DNA of 64,000 bases from Polytrichum commune (Eukaryota > Streptophyta > Polytrichopsida > Polytrichales > Polytrichaceae), in NCBI GenBank assembly GCA_950295325.1, contig OX485805.1:43112758-43176757 (forward strand), read 5' to 3'. The notes beneath the pieces were generated by a model, which was not told where the DNA came from, made no database searches, and saw nothing but the letters and a program-made list of their open reading frames with translations. The position numbers were made by a program, and so were the translations under genes. Positions 12,371-23,285 of this stretch are shown here, one piece after another. Position 1 is the first letter of the stretch. Every line of letters begins with the position of its first letter.

Positions 12371-13126
12371 GTGCGGAACGAGGTCGCAGAGCTGAGGGCT
12401 CTCCTCTTGGAACAAGAAAGACTAAGGCCGATGGCCCAACCTCCATCCATCGCCGACTTGATATCGCAAGTCATACAAGGGATGTGGGCGCAAGGATTGG
12501 TGGTGGCTCCGTCCAGCTCATTTCCGCACTTGCTCCCCAGTTTCCCAGCGCAGAGCATCCCTCAGCACCCAGTGTCGCAAGGGTCATTCAGTTTCCAGCA
12601 CATGATGCGGCCGCCCCATGTTCCGTACGCGCCGGTCCAACAAGTGGACGATCCCAACATCTGGCGCGTATCTGGAGCCTCCTCCCCGTTGGGCCCTCCA
12701 CCACTACGGCCCCCCATAGTGATGGCGCCCCCTCACCAGGCGGACGATCCCAGGATGTTTGGGTCGACCGATCCAAACCCACCGTCGATTGTAGTGCCCC
12801 AAGGCGCCTCCCCCGATGCAGGACAGTTTGGGTCGGGCGACCCAAACCCCGAAGCAGCTCAGTCCTCCCTTGACGAACTTGTGTCTCAAAGAGACACAAC
12901 CATGTTAGATGTTGAAGGCCTCCAAGGGCCTGGTGATACCTCTATTCCTAACCAAATCGATGAACCCATGCATGATGCATATGCGGAGATTGGTTTAGGA
13001 CAAGGGCCTGATGCTCAACCTTTGCAGGACAAGGTCCCTGACGTAGGCGGAGAAGGCGATGGCGAGAGAGGTGGGGCACCGGGGACGGTGGAGGCATCCA
13101 CATCGTCGAGACATGACCAGGGCGAG
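12371..13126 (+). pseudogene. FCP1-like gene, N-terminal exon (low-complexity region)
   Basis: Open for about 252 codons. It begins with a Leu/Glu-rich helix (EVAELRALLLEQERL), followed by Pro/Ser/Asp-rich sequence with a repeated phrase of the type DDP..F/W..S..NP. It ends at GAG followed by a donor GTAACA at 13127, in phase 0. The next exon begins at 13592 after an acceptor, also in phase 0, so I join the two (intron 13127-13591, 465 bp). There is no in-frame ATG at the 5' side (the first codon is GTG), so the true start lies in an unseen upstream exon. This is the regulatory or disordered arm of the phosphatase-like protein. It is classed as pseudogene because the downstream catalytic exon is broken. 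Confidence 0.5.
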
Positions 13127-13591
13127 GTAACACACTGAGCCCTCCCAGTTTGGGTCGGTCGACCCAAACTTCCTTGGTCATTGTCTTGTTGGCGTGGTCG
13201 TGTCCCCCCTAGCTATGAGGAACTACACCCCCCCCCCGACGCACCCAACAATGTGCTCCCCCCGCGATCCCCTTCGTCTCACCTCACTCGACTACGCTCG
13301 ACCTTGGCGGCGCGCAACCAATTTTGTAGATGTAGAATTAGGATAGTGTGAATGCCCTCGTTCACCGCGCCCCCCCCCCATAAAATTGTACATAGAGATT
13401 TGTAACAATAAAATTATTATTTTTGGCGCCCATATGTTAGCATCCGTGTCCCAATGTATGTTGTTCCCCTTGTATGTTTTTGTTGCCACCAATGGTCCAA
13501 TTCTTCTTGTGTTTGCACAAAATTTCCGTTCTGCTTGAGATGGACATAGCATAACATAGTCCTCGCCGCCTTCTCTCGCTCGTCGCCGCAG
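13127..13591 (+). other. Probable intron of the FCP1-like gene
   Basis: Bounded by GTAACA and by a pyrimidine-rich acceptor ending in GCCGCAG. Both flanking exons are phase 0. It contains C-rich homopolymers and no convincing ORF. Confidence 0.5.
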
Positions 13592-13871
13592 GGTTCGGAG
13601 CATAGCGTCGCGGCTCCCCACCGATCCTCTCCGAGGAGTGTGGAGGACAGCGCGGTGGTCCCCCCGATTTTGCCCTCGCCACCTTCGCCTCCCAAGACCC
13701 GGTTCCTCGTGCTAGACCTCAACGGGGTCCTTGTCCAGTGCGTGCATTGTCCGAGGGTCCCAACGGTCCCTTTCTGCAAGCCCGAGGACGCCAACTACGA
13801 TGGTCCCCCCCGCGTACATCAAAAGCAAGCTAGTGTACCTCCGCCCGTCCCTTCGGTGCTTCCTGCAGGTC
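13592..13871 (+). pseudogene. FCP1/NLI-interacting-factor-like phosphatase, 5' half of catalytic domain, interrupted
   Basis: The exon encodes KTRFLVLDLNGVLVQCV, which aligns with the nucleophile loop of FCP1/SCP-type HAD phosphatases (motif DxDx[TV]). Here the second Asp is Asn (DLNGV), which would weaken classical catalysis; from memory, plant paralogs with DLNG exist. After KPEDANYDG the frame is lost in a run of seven C at 13805-13811; one base fewer would continue into YIKSKLVYLRPSLRCFLQV. This is either a homopolymer sequencing error or a true frameshift. The exon then stops abruptly at AGGTC (13867-13871), where an LTR retrotransposon is inserted. The same AGGTC follows the element at 25489-25493, and the coding sequence resumes with ALSKWWVIMWSSMKSEN. 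Confidence 0.8.
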
Positions 13872-16075
13872 TGTGAGGCCAAACCCCCCACCCTTAAGCG
13901 TCCGTAGTCCGAGTAGTGGGTTTGGGCTCACATTCCTCCGCGGTATTGGATTTGGACTTGGATGAGTCCATAGTGCAAGGTTCACCCTTCAAGTGGTCTT
14001 GGATTTAACTGGAATTTCACTTTTAACAACTCAATGTACAATTTCAATACGTATGTGGAGAATGCATAAGTTAACTATGTTATTTTAACCTCCTTATGCT
14101 CGGGTGCTATTTTGTCTTTGTTTGCTTCTAACGTCCATCCGGCCGCTTTAGCTACACAAGCCCTTAAGGATATCCCTCTCCTAAATGGAGTCCGTGCCGT
14201 TGACTCTATACTACCACTTGAACTATCACTTGTGTATTCCGTATCGCTACTATAAGAGGTCTCACTTGGTGTCTCCATACCGTACATAAGCCTTTAAGTA
14301 TTAAGAAATACTTATGTGACTTATGTCAATCTCTCCCTCGCACCTTTGGTCTTTGCTTCCTTTGTCTTGCCATCGCGAGAGTGCTCCACATTCTCCATTA
14401 ATTTGTGCACGTGGTTTATTTTTAAAGAGAGGATGCAAGTGTTAAAAAAAACACTATTCTCTATAGTCAATCTCAAATACATTTACTTGTGAAAGCCACC
14501 ATAACACTAACTAGCATAATGTAACTAACTACTTGTCTATGAGCTAATTAGGTAGGCTATCTACTAAGCTCCTTCATGAACCCATCTCTTTACTTTCTAA
14601 TTACATAAACCTAGCTCCTTCATAAACCCAGCTCCTTCATAAACCCAGCTTCTTAGCTTCTAACTAAACAAACCCAGCTCCTTCATAAATCCAGCTCCTT
14701 AGCTTCTAACTAAACAAACTCAGGTCCTTCATAAACCCAGCTCTTTACTTTCTAACTAAACAAACCCAGCTCCTTCATAAACCTAGCTCTTTACTTTCTA
14801 ACTAAACAAACCCAGCTCCTTCATAAACCCAGCTCCTTCATGAACCCACAACTTTGTAGTTGTAATCCCCAACTACCTCACTAATTATTCAAGCCCTTAA
14901 CTAATCTTCCTACCTAATTTCCCTAATTCTACTAACAACCCCTTTCTAATCACACAATTCTTCTCTAATCCTAAAATCCTAAAATCCTAGAGAGGAGAGG
15001 GGGAGAGAGAATTTCCTAACTTCACTAAGACTAACTAATCCACACAAGTATATTTTTGCACTCATCACAACATCAAGTGCTCAACTCTTAGACATGGAAC
15101 TTGCAACCACGTGTATTCAAAACATGAACTTTAAGTACCACAAATTGGAATCATGAATTAACTTTAGAATCCTTCACGTCAACACTAATTCTACCAAGAG
15201 GTCAAGCCCTCTTCAAGGCTAACAAGCCTTGGCTCTCAAACTAAAAACTAAGCACACACATGTGCTCCAATATGGCTTCCCACACCCACACTTATAACTC
15301 GTGGGGTGCCTTGGAGCACAAAGGAAAGAGAGGATGAGTGAGGGAAGAATGAGGGATTATATAGTAAGCTTGAGGGGGTGAGCACCCTCAAGGCTCACGA
15401 TAAGCCCTTGAGATTTCCTCCTACTTAGTAGGCGCCAATCCTATCTTCTAAGCCTTCCTCCCTCAAATGATCAACAAGGATCCTAATTCGAACATTTAAC
15501 TAGCCTTGGCTTTCTACCTACCACACTTTACCAAACTTGGGATGCTTCAACCCAAACTTAGCCTCCTTCGCTTTCCGCCGCCATAACTTTCTCCCCTTAC
15601 TTTCCCAAATCGTCGCTCACCACTTAATTCAAACCACGATGCTTAACTCGTGATTTGATTGGTGCTTTGAGAATTTGCTTATCCTCCACCTTGCATTCTT
15701 CCTTGGGCCTTCCCCATTAAGTGGCCATGATGAGGTGGTCCACTTGTGCGCTCCATGTGATCCTCCATTCATCCCAATTCGAATGCACTTGCCTCTTGAG
15801 TCACTTTGGTTGTCTCCATCCATTTGTACTAGCCTACTCACTAACTACTCACTAACTACTCAATCCAAGTTCTCCTTATCTATCCTCATTCACTCAAATC
15901 CTTCCGAAGGTAAAAACACAATAACAACTCACATCCTAGCCTCTTACAACATGGTACTTCTAAGACTAACATTTCACTCTTTTTATATTTTTGTGAAGTA
16001 ACATGCTACTTCAAAGTGCATCAACTAACGTTTCAAGGGTCTAAGACTAAATGTGGGCACCCTTTTGGGCTCACA
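13872..16075 (-). repeat. 3' LTR of copy 1 (2204 bp)
   Basis: In the window's + orientation it begins TGTGAGGCC and ends GGGCTCACA, and it matches 23286-25488. It contains a minisatellite of about 57-bp units (14560-14850) with the phrase CTCCTTCATAAACCCAGCT. It also holds the 70-codon Ser-rich ORF seen in the full-length LTRs (14075-14287, minus). Confidence 0.95.
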
Positions 16076-16136
16076 TAATTGGCGACCATCGGGGGATGAA
16101 TCCAAACATCTCTTGCTCCAAGGGTAAGTTGCCTAG

Positions 16137-19100
16137 TCAAGCTCGGTACTCCTTACATCTACTTCCCGATGTACGGGTAGGAAAGAGCTCACCATTCAAC
16201 GTTTCCAATTGAATTGAATTATTAGGAAAGACCTCATAGACAAGGTAAGGTCCTAACCATACCGCATTGAATTTCGCCGGAAATTCAAGCTTTCGTGCGT
16301 CTTGAATCATGACCATCATTCCCGGTGTTAGGGCCCTTCTCTTATGTCGTTTGTCGAAAGTAATCTTTCTCCTTCTTTGGATTGCCTCAATATGTTGAGC
16401 CGCCATTCTCCTCCCTTCGTCAAGTGCTTCCAAATCGGTTAGTCGATTTCGTAAGGATTGACTTTCGGTAAGTCTCGTACTCACGGCCACCCTAAGTGAC
16501 TCGACTTCATATTCGATTGGTAGTGTCGCTTCAAGACCATAGACTAAGGAAAATGGTGTAGCACGCGTAGTTACCTTATAGGTTGTACGGTATGCCCAAA
16601 GTGCCGCCGTTAGTTTCGTATCCCAATCCCGCTTCGAGTCTATAAGCGTCTTGCGTAGTATACTCACCAAAATTCCGTTAACCCTTTCCGTTTGTCCATT
16701 GGTTTGTGGGTGGTAGGGAGTAGTCTTCCGGTGATCAATTTTAAATTTCTCTGTCATCTCTCGAATCAAGTCATTCAAAAAGTGAGTACCCCTATCGCTT
16801 ACTAGGATCTTCGGCACCCCGAACCGCGAAATTATGTTTTCGTACATAAATGTTGCCGCGTGTTCCGCCGTGTCGGTCTTCACCGCTTTGGCTTCCGCCC
16901 ACTTGGTGAGGTACTCGGTTGCCACCACAATATATTTCATTCCTTTTGAAGATTGGGGATGGACCTCACCCACATAGTCGATGCCCCATTTTTCGAAAGG
17001 AATTAAGGGTAATGATACATGTAAAGGCATCTCCATTCTAAGGTCGTCTCGGGCATACCGTTGGCAAGCGTCGCATTTCCTTACATAGTCATGGGCGTCC
17101 TTAAATAGTGTAGGCCAAAAGTAGCCCGCTCTAAGTATTTTTTGCCCGGTGAGTTGACCCGAGAAGTGACCGCCGCAAGCGCTATCGTGGCAAGCGATTA
17201 AAATCGCTTCAACCTCCGTTTTTGACACGCATCGTCGTAAAATACCATCGGACCCCCTTCTAAACAACCTATGGCCCACTACAACAAATTGCCTACTATT
17301 TACCCTCACCTTCCTTCTCTCTTCTTTTGTCCACTCTTTGGGCAACTTGTGGGTTGTTAGAAATTCCACTATGCCCGCATACCACTCCGGTGTAGAAGTG
17401 ACCACAAAGAGGCTATCATCTACTAACATATCATTTACCGGATTTTTTCCTATCTCCTCCGACAACCTAGACAAGTGGTCCGCTTGTAAATGCATACGAC
17501 CCGGTTTATATTCCACCGTGTAGTCGAATTCTTCTAATAACAAAACCCACCTAGCTAACCTACCACTTAACTCCGCCTTGTTAATTAGATACTTGATAGC
17601 CATGTGGTCAACAAAAAATACAACCGGGTTGCACATGAGGTAATGCCTAAACTTTTTAACGGAAAACACCATGGCTAGGCACTCCCTCTCCGTTGTAGAG
17701 TAGTTTCTTTCGGCGGGGATCAATTGCTTACTCGCATAAGCTATAGGTTGATCCTTCTCTTTTTCTCCCGTTACTTGACAAAGCGCACTCCCTATTGCCA
17801 CATTACTAGCATCACAATAGACGTGAAAAGGTTTACCCCAATTGGGTGGTATCAACACCGGATAGGTGCTCAACCTATCCCGCAATTCCTCAAAGGCTTT
17901 TTGACAAGCATCCGTCCACTCGAATTTGACATCCTTTTTGAGCAAATGGGTAATGGGCACCGCTATCTTTGAAAAATTAGGAATAAGTTCCCGGTACCAT
18001 CCCACATGTCCTAACAACTTAGAGATCCCCTTGGAATTGGTTGGAGTTGCCAAGTCGCTTATGGCCGCAATCTTATCCGGATCGGGTTCTCTACCTTTCT
18101 CACTAACAACATAACCCAACAACACTCCCTTATTCACTCCCAAAAATGTCTTATCCGGGTTCAATGCTAACCTCATCTTCCTACGCCTAACCAATGCCTC
18201 CCTAACACAATGTAGGTGATCATCCACATTACTTTGTGTGCTAAAATCGTCCACAAAGACGGTCATGGATTTGAACAACAAGTCGGTGAAGATATACATT
18301 ACTAATCGTTGGAAAGTAGCCGGGGCATTACATAACCCAAATGGCATCACTACCCACACAAAAGTACCCCAAGGTGTAGTAAAAGCCGTTTTATGGATAT
18401 CTTGGAGGGCTATGGAAATTTGATTATAACCCGGATACCCATCCATAAAGGTATATCGCGAATGACCTCCAACCTCCTCAAGCAACAAGGTGATAAAAGG
18501 TAAGGGGAAGTGATCCTTTTGTGTGCACGAATTCAATTTCCTATAGTCGACACAAACCCTTAATTTCCCATTTTTTTTCTTTACTAAGACCATAGGAGAA
18601 ACCCAATCCGTGATTTCCACCGGCTTGATAAACCCGGCCTTCAATAACCTTTCCAATTCCGCTTTCACCAACAATTGCAATTGAGGATTCATCCTCCTCT
18701 CCTTTTGTCTAATTGGCCTCGCCCCCGGAATTAAAGGAATCCGGTGCTCTACCATTTCCCTAGGAATTCCCTTAAGCTCATCGTAGGACCATGCAAAAGT
18801 ATCACTAAACTCATCCACCAAATTGCTATACTCCCTAACCTCTTTCTCCCCCAATTTGGAGCCCATCTTCATTTGTCGGGTTTTTCCATTCTTTAATTTC
18901 ACATCCACGTACCGCCAATCCGCTTCCGACACATGTGCTTGTTCCTCTTTGTTCCGATACCAATCGGAAGGCACATTGGGGTAATCTTTCACATCTTGAC
19001 CTACAACTATCCCCGTAGACGTGGTCTTGAAATGTAAAGGCTCCTCCAATTTCGATGACTCAATAATCACATCCTCCTCTTGAGTCCCATCTACATGAAT

Positions 19101-22100
19101 TAAACTAACCTCACCCTCTTCCACGTCATCTACCCAAGGTGTTAACCCACCGCTAATCCACTCTTCCTCGGTGAGCACCTCACATGGCTCCAACAATGAG
19201 CCCTCTCCTAAACTAACACTAGGAAATTCACTCCCTAAGCCTACTTGGTGAAATGTAACCATTACATCAACCTCGGACTCGGGGTACTCCCTTAGCCATT
19301 GGGCATAATCCCCATTATCCCCATAATTGTAAAAATTAGGACCTAGACTTCCCGAGCCCGAATCTATAACAACCCTTTGACCTTCGGGATGGACGACTCC
19401 CACCAATGCCTTGCCAATCTCATTCTCGTTTAAGTCATCAATTTCTTTCTCCAATGGCAAATACATCTCCTTCTTCATCCATCCTTCTAATGAACCAATG
19501 GACACTATGACCCTATTACCCTCCGGACCATAAGTGATGGATGGTTTAGGTCCACCCCAATTGACCATAGCATTCGCCATCCGCAACCAAGGCCTACCTA
19601 GCAAAATGGGGAAGGTGTCCTTGTTGGAGTGCATTTTAATGACATGGAAGGTGACCAAGTACTCCTCACCTCCCGTAGTCATTCTACAATCCTTGATCAT
19701 CCCCAAAGGCGTAGTCGAACTTTGATTTGCCATATTTATGACCAAAGGTGAAGGCCCCGTGAGTCCAAGTCCCAATTTTTTCATAGTATCCTCCGGTAGT
19801 ATATTTAGACTACTCCCTCCGTCGACTAGCACATTAGGAACCACCTTATCTACTATAACAACTTCTATTTCTATAGCTTTCACGTCTCTTCCACCTTGTG
19901 ATTGGATCCTAGCGGCTATTTTAGCTTTCACCTTCCTCATCCTCTTGTGTACCGGCATTCCCTCCTTTAATGTTTTCCTTGCCGTGGGTGAAATTTCCAA
20001 TAGTTGGCCGAAAGTAATATCCGCCTTGAGTGTACTAAGGTCCGCCCACAAGTCGTACCCGGTAGATCTTTCCACCTTAGAATTACCCACTACGTCGAAT
20101 TCGTCTACGGGAACCCCCGGTCCTTCCCATTCACCCACATCGCTATTATCCAAGTCATGTACCGCATTAGTCCTCTCCCTATCTTGTAAAATTATATTTT
20201 CCCTCTCCACATCCTTAGTAGCTCTTCTAGCTACCCTATCCAACTCGGAGAGATTAATCTCTTCATCCGAAGAGTAATTTCCTTGCTCTCCTATTCCTAC
20301 CTCCAACGGGGCATCCCCTCTCCTAGCCCTAGTAGTTACCGCTAGTGCAGGTGCTTCTTCAACCACACCCTTACCCTTCACTAACTCATATGTAATAGCA
20401 TTGGTGTGAGGAGGCCATTGACTTTGCTCCTCTCCAATTCTCGTTGGGAGAGGAAGCATGTCATCACATGTGGCCTCCAACACTCCATCCATGAACCTAA
20501 CATCTTGGGAGTTAGATGGTCCCGGATCCGTTGGAGGCGCTTGTCTCCCGTTACTACCATTAGGTGGAACTCCTTGTCTATTTTGTATTGGAATGTAACC
20601 GGTTGTAGTTTGCAAGCCCGCCGGTGGATGAAAAGTTTGCCTAGCATTACTATGGTCATAGTATAAGTTAGGTGGCCTAAGTTCATTGGCCGGTACTCCT
20701 TGTGGCCTAGCACCTCGCATATTATCCCTTGCTTGTTGTTGTGGATTAGCCACCGGGTAAGGGACATTAATTATTTTGTCCGGTTGGCGACACGTATCCG
20801 AGGGATGACTTCCTCCACAATTGCTACAATTAAACTCTTGACCTTCGGACCAACATTGTCCTTGAGCGTGCCACCTTCCACAAAAGGGATGAAATTCCTT
20901 CTTCTCTAAATTTTGGCCACCTTGCCCTCTAGGTTGTGGTCCTCTATTGCTTCCATTTCCATAGTGAGGTGGCGCTTGACCTCGTTGATTTTGTTGAGGT
21001 GGGTTACCGTTTCCTCTTTGGTCACGGTTTTGTCCACTTCTACAAAATTGACGCGTGTGGCCCGGTTGGCCACATTGGACACACCATAATCCGGAAGAAT
21101 GCCTACCCGACTCAACCGGGGGTGGAGGCCCCGGTTGTTGACTCCGGATCATTAATGACATTTGATCCGTGAGGCTTTGCATTTGTTTTATCATAGCCTC
21201 TTGGAATCCTAGTTGGCTAGCACCTAGTCTTCTCTCAACCTCCTCCAAGTGTGGATCCGTTCTAGGGGCCGGTAGTGCCAAAAGAGGTGCCGGTTCCCTA
21301 ACCGCTAAAGGTCGGGGACCGGTGTCCACAATGGCATATGGAATTTGGTTCTCATACTTAGCGGGTTCTACCGCTACCACCCTAGGGCGTATGGGGATGA
21401 ATTGTGGGATCAATTCATCCTCCCTTCTCCATAGCCTTTCGTGATCTTTATCCAAGTTTTCAATATATCTAGCCGCACGCTTGGCATCCGCCAAGGTCAA
21501 GGGATTCCTTTCTAGAACACCCCTAATAGTTCCGGACTTAAAAAACCCTTGAATGAAAAATTGCTTTAGCGTGTCGTCGTTGAGCATGGTACCCACAAAT
21601 CTAGTGCACACTAAATCAAACCTCCTAATGTAAGCCGAAATTTCTTCCTCCCTTCCTTGCTTCAATGACGACAATGCCCTTAATGCGGTACTTTGACCCA
21701 CTTCCGGCCTAAATTCGTTAAGAAACTCCCTTTGTAATTGTTCCCATCCCCTAAAATGTCCCTCGGCATGATCCCGATACCATTCATAGGCTTCCCCCTC
21801 TAGAGTGGTAGGAAACCACACTAACCAATAACCCGGGTCGGTTATGAGGGAGCTAGCCAACCGTTCGATATACCGTTCCATGTGCCGAGAGGGGTCCTCA
21901 TCCTTGGTCCCATAAAATTTAGGGAGATGAGATGGCATATCCATCGCCGCTAAATTTTGTGGAACCACAATTGGTAGGCCTCTTGGCCTAACCAATGGGT
22001 CTATTGGAGGTATAGGAGGTATGGGCGGAATTGGGGGTATGGGTGGTGGATCCATCCCCCGTTCCTCGGCCATGGTGACCGGTGAACTATTCAACAATCC

Positions 22101-22376
22101 CCTATCAACTTCTACCGGGAATTCTTCTCTAAGTGTGTAATTTTCCGAAGAAGTTTCACCACTCAATTTGGAGGGAGTGATCTCCTCTTCAAGTTGAGCT
22201 CCAAGTTCTAAGGTGTCTAGAATTGACCTAGTCCTAGGTTCGACGTTCAAACAACTCTCTATTCTAACATTATCTTGTTCTAATCTATCACTGATTTTAG
22301 AGGACCGCCTCTTTCGAGTAGATTTCTCTAGTCCTACTATCAAACTTGGTTTTTGTGAGCGAGTCCTACCTTGCAT
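16137..22376 (-). CDS. Gag-Pol polyprotein of LTR retrotransposon copy 1 (2079 aa)
   Basis: A single ORF encodes all retrotransposition functions. In order: a Pro/Ile-repeat stretch (PPIPPIPPI) near residue 115; Gag core around 150-290; CCHC knuckle CVQCGQPGHTRQFC at about 431-444; a second CxxC...H...C motif (CSNCGGSHPSDTC) at about 516-528; aspartic protease site VDGGSS near 851; reverse transcriptase about 1258-1400 with VFVDDFS at the catalytic Asp pair; RNase H starting near VYCDAS at 1519; integrase zinc site (CHDSACGGH...CDACQ) about 1729-1770; DDE core with GIDYVGE, SDRGTHF and QTERVNG about 1798-1900. There is no chromodomain at the C-terminus. VFVDDFS resembles the VFMDDFS of Athila-type elements; together with 2.2-kb LTRs this suggests the non-chromovirus (OTA) branch. 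It differs from copy 2 (50207-56446) at four residues I could find: V/A in CQ(V/A)TGEK, T/I, L/V and R/H in the integrase. Confidence 0.95.
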   Translation of the reverse strand: MQGRTRSQKPSLIVGLEKSTRKRRSSKISDRLEQDNVRIESCLNVEPRTRSILDTLELGAQLEEEITPSKLSGETSSENYTLREEFPVEVDRGLLNSSPVTMAEERGMDPPPIPPIPPIPPIPPIDPLVRPRGLPIVVPQNLAAMDMPSHLPKFYGTKDEDPSRHMERYIERLASSLITDPGYWLVWFPTTLEGEAYEWYRDHAEGHFRGWEQLQREFLNEFRPEVGQSTALRALSSLKQGREEEISAYIRRFDLVCTRFVGTMLNDDTLKQFFIQGFFKSGTIRGVLERNPLTLADAKRAARYIENLDKDHERLWRREDELIPQFIPIRPRVVAVEPAKYENQIPYAIVDTGPRPLAVREPAPLLALPAPRTDPHLEEVERRLGASQLGFQEAMIKQMQSLTDQMSLMIRSQQPGPPPPVESGRHSSGLWCVQCGQPGHTRQFCRSGQNRDQRGNGNPPQQNQRGQAPPHYGNGSNRGPQPRGQGGQNLEKKEFHPFCGRWHAQGQCWSEGQEFNCSNCGGSHPSDTCRQPDKIINVPYPVANPQQQARDNMRGARPQGVPANELRPPNLYYDHSNARQTFHPPAGLQTTTGYIPIQNRQGVPPNGSNGRQAPPTDPGPSNSQDVRFMDGVLEATCDDMLPLPTRIGEEQSQWPPHTNAITYELVKGKGVVEEAPALAVTTRARRGDAPLEVGIGEQGNYSSDEEINLSELDRVARRATKDVERENIILQDRERTNAVHDLDNSDVGEWEGPGVPVDEFDVVGNSKVERSTGYDLWADLSTLKADITFGQLLEISPTARKTLKEGMPVHKRMRKVKAKIAARIQSQGGRDVKAIEIEVVIVDKVVPNVLVDGGSSLNILPEDTMKKLGLGLTGPSPLVINMANQSSTTPLGMIKDCRMTTGGEEYLVTFHVIKMHSNKDTFPILLGRPWLRMANAMVNWGGPKPSITYGPEGNRVIVSIGSLEGWMKKEMYLPLEKEIDDLNENEIGKALVGVVHPEGQRVVIDSGSGSLGPNFYNYGDNGDYAQWLREYPESEVDVMVTFHQVGLGSEFPSVSLGEGSLLEPCEVLTEEEWISGGLTPWVDDVEEGEVSLIHVDGTQEEDVIIESSKLEEPLHFKTTSTGIVVGQDVKDYPNVPSDWYRNKEEQAHVSEADWRYVDVKLKNGKTRQMKMGSKLGEKEVREYSNLVDEFSDTFAWSYDELKGIPREMVEHRIPLIPGARPIRQKERRMNPQLQLLVKAELERLLKAGFIKPVEITDWVSPMVLVKKKNGKLRVCVDYRKLNSCTQKDHFPLPFITLLLEEVGGHSRYTFMDGYPGYNQISIALQDIHKTAFTTPWGTFVWVVMPFGLCNAPATFQRLVMYIFTDLLFKSMTVFVDDFSTQSNVDDHLHCVREALVRRRKMRLALNPDKTFLGVNKGVLLGYVVSEKGREPDPDKIAAISDLATPTNSKGISKLLGHVGWYRELIPNFSKIAVPITHLLKKDVKFEWTDACQKAFEELRDRLSTYPVLIPPNWGKPFHVYCDASNVAIGSALCQVTGEKEKDQPIAYASKQLIPAERNYSTTERECLAMVFSVKKFRHYLMCNPVVFFVDHMAIKYLINKAELSGRLARWVLLLEEFDYTVEYKPGRMHLQADHLSRLSEEIGKNPVNDMLVDDSLFVVTSTPEWYAGIVEFLTTHKLPKEWTKEERRKVRVNSRQFVVVGHRLFRRGSDGILRRCVSKTEVEAILIACHDSACGGHFSGQLTGQKILRAGYFWPTLFKDAHDYVRKCDACQRYARDDLRMEMPLHVSLPLIPFEKWGIDYVGEVHPQSSKGMKYIVVATEYLTKWAEAKAVKTDTAEHAATFMYENIISRFGVPKILVSDRGTHFLNDLIREMTEKFKIDHRKTTPYHPQTNGQTERVNGILVSILRKTLIDSKRDWDTKLTAALWAYRTTYKVTTRATPFSLVYGLEATLPIEYEVESLRVAVSTRLTESQSLRNRLTDLEALDEGRRMAAQHIEAIQRRRKITFDKRHKRRALTPGMMVMIQDARKLEFPAKFNAVWLGPYLVYEVFPNNSIQLETLNGELFPTRTSGSRCKEYRA

Positions 22377-23285
22377 TCCATAAGAATCGATCGACCCTCA
22401 CTTGACCACACATAATCCTAGCAATTCCCCTCTTAATATTTTCACTTGTCTTGGTGTGGTTATAATTTTTTTAGGAGGTGAGGAAAAGAACCTGCAAGCC
22501 CACTTAGGTGAAAGAATCCCAATAGGGGATAGGCATGTTCATGTTAATTTTTTGGTTAAGTCGGAGCATCACCTCCGCACCTTCCCGCAAATTAACACTC
22601 ACCACAATACCGATTGTGAGGGGGTGACCTTCCGAGTAGATTATGTTAAAAGTCGAGGCTTCACCCTTCAACTTCTCACACCATCCACAATTCGGGAATT
22701 ACCCTCTACAACGGATAACAACAATCACGAGTACAAAAGGCATTCCTTAATTAGTTAATGAGTTCACTTTGAAGAAATAAACATACCTTGAGCAATCGCA
22801 TCCCCCTGTGAGTTAGCACTCCCCTCAATCGTGACTCAATGTAACAACACCATAAACTTTGTGAAATATTAATTTAATCTAGAGCATGAAATGACAACTC
22901 CCAAAACTTTGAGACTCACCCCGAGGTGAGTGTCAAAGTTCAATGTCCTAAGATGAATTTACCCTCTAATGTTTTAATGAGCTACTCGGTTATAGGTTCA
23001 TTTTAAGTTCTTAGCAAATCCCCAAAAAGGTTGAGGACGTACCTTCGCCGCGCTCCTTCCTCAAAAATGAATTTGCGTAATTGACAATGCAATTCATTCC
23101 AAGGAATAGTTGAAATACAATGAATTCAAATGTAACCCAAAGAGAGAATACTTACCGAGTTTCGGATGCTCCTTCCATTCTCTCAAGTTTGTGTCTCCAA
23201 TTTTTCCTAGTTGCCTCCAAGTCTCCTAGTCGCCTCCAAGTCTTGTAACTACCTTCCGCTTCGCTCCCGGCGGACGCACCAATTA
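22377..23285 (-). other. 5' leader of copy 1 with primer-binding-like site
   Basis: 909 bp between 5' LTR and gag-pol ATG. Immediately inside the LTR (minus strand) is TAATTGGTGCGTCCGCCGGG. The TGG start fits pairing with a tRNA CCA end, although I cannot name the tRNA. The leader holds splice-donor-like sequences (GTAAGT, GTACGT, GTATGT) matching those detailed for copy 2. The plus-strand ORF at 22402-22758 is antisense and likely spurious. Confidence 0.6.

Noticed and set aside
19738-20277. 179-codon plus-strand ORF inside gag-pol, and its twin at 52306-52845
   Set aside because: Antisense shadow of the intact gag-pol frame, conserved only because the two copies are nearly identical.
22402-22758. 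118-codon ORF in the retrotransposon leader, and its copy at 49825-50181
   Set aside because: Antisense to the element. Could be an antisense gene, but nothing supports it beyond being open in both copies.
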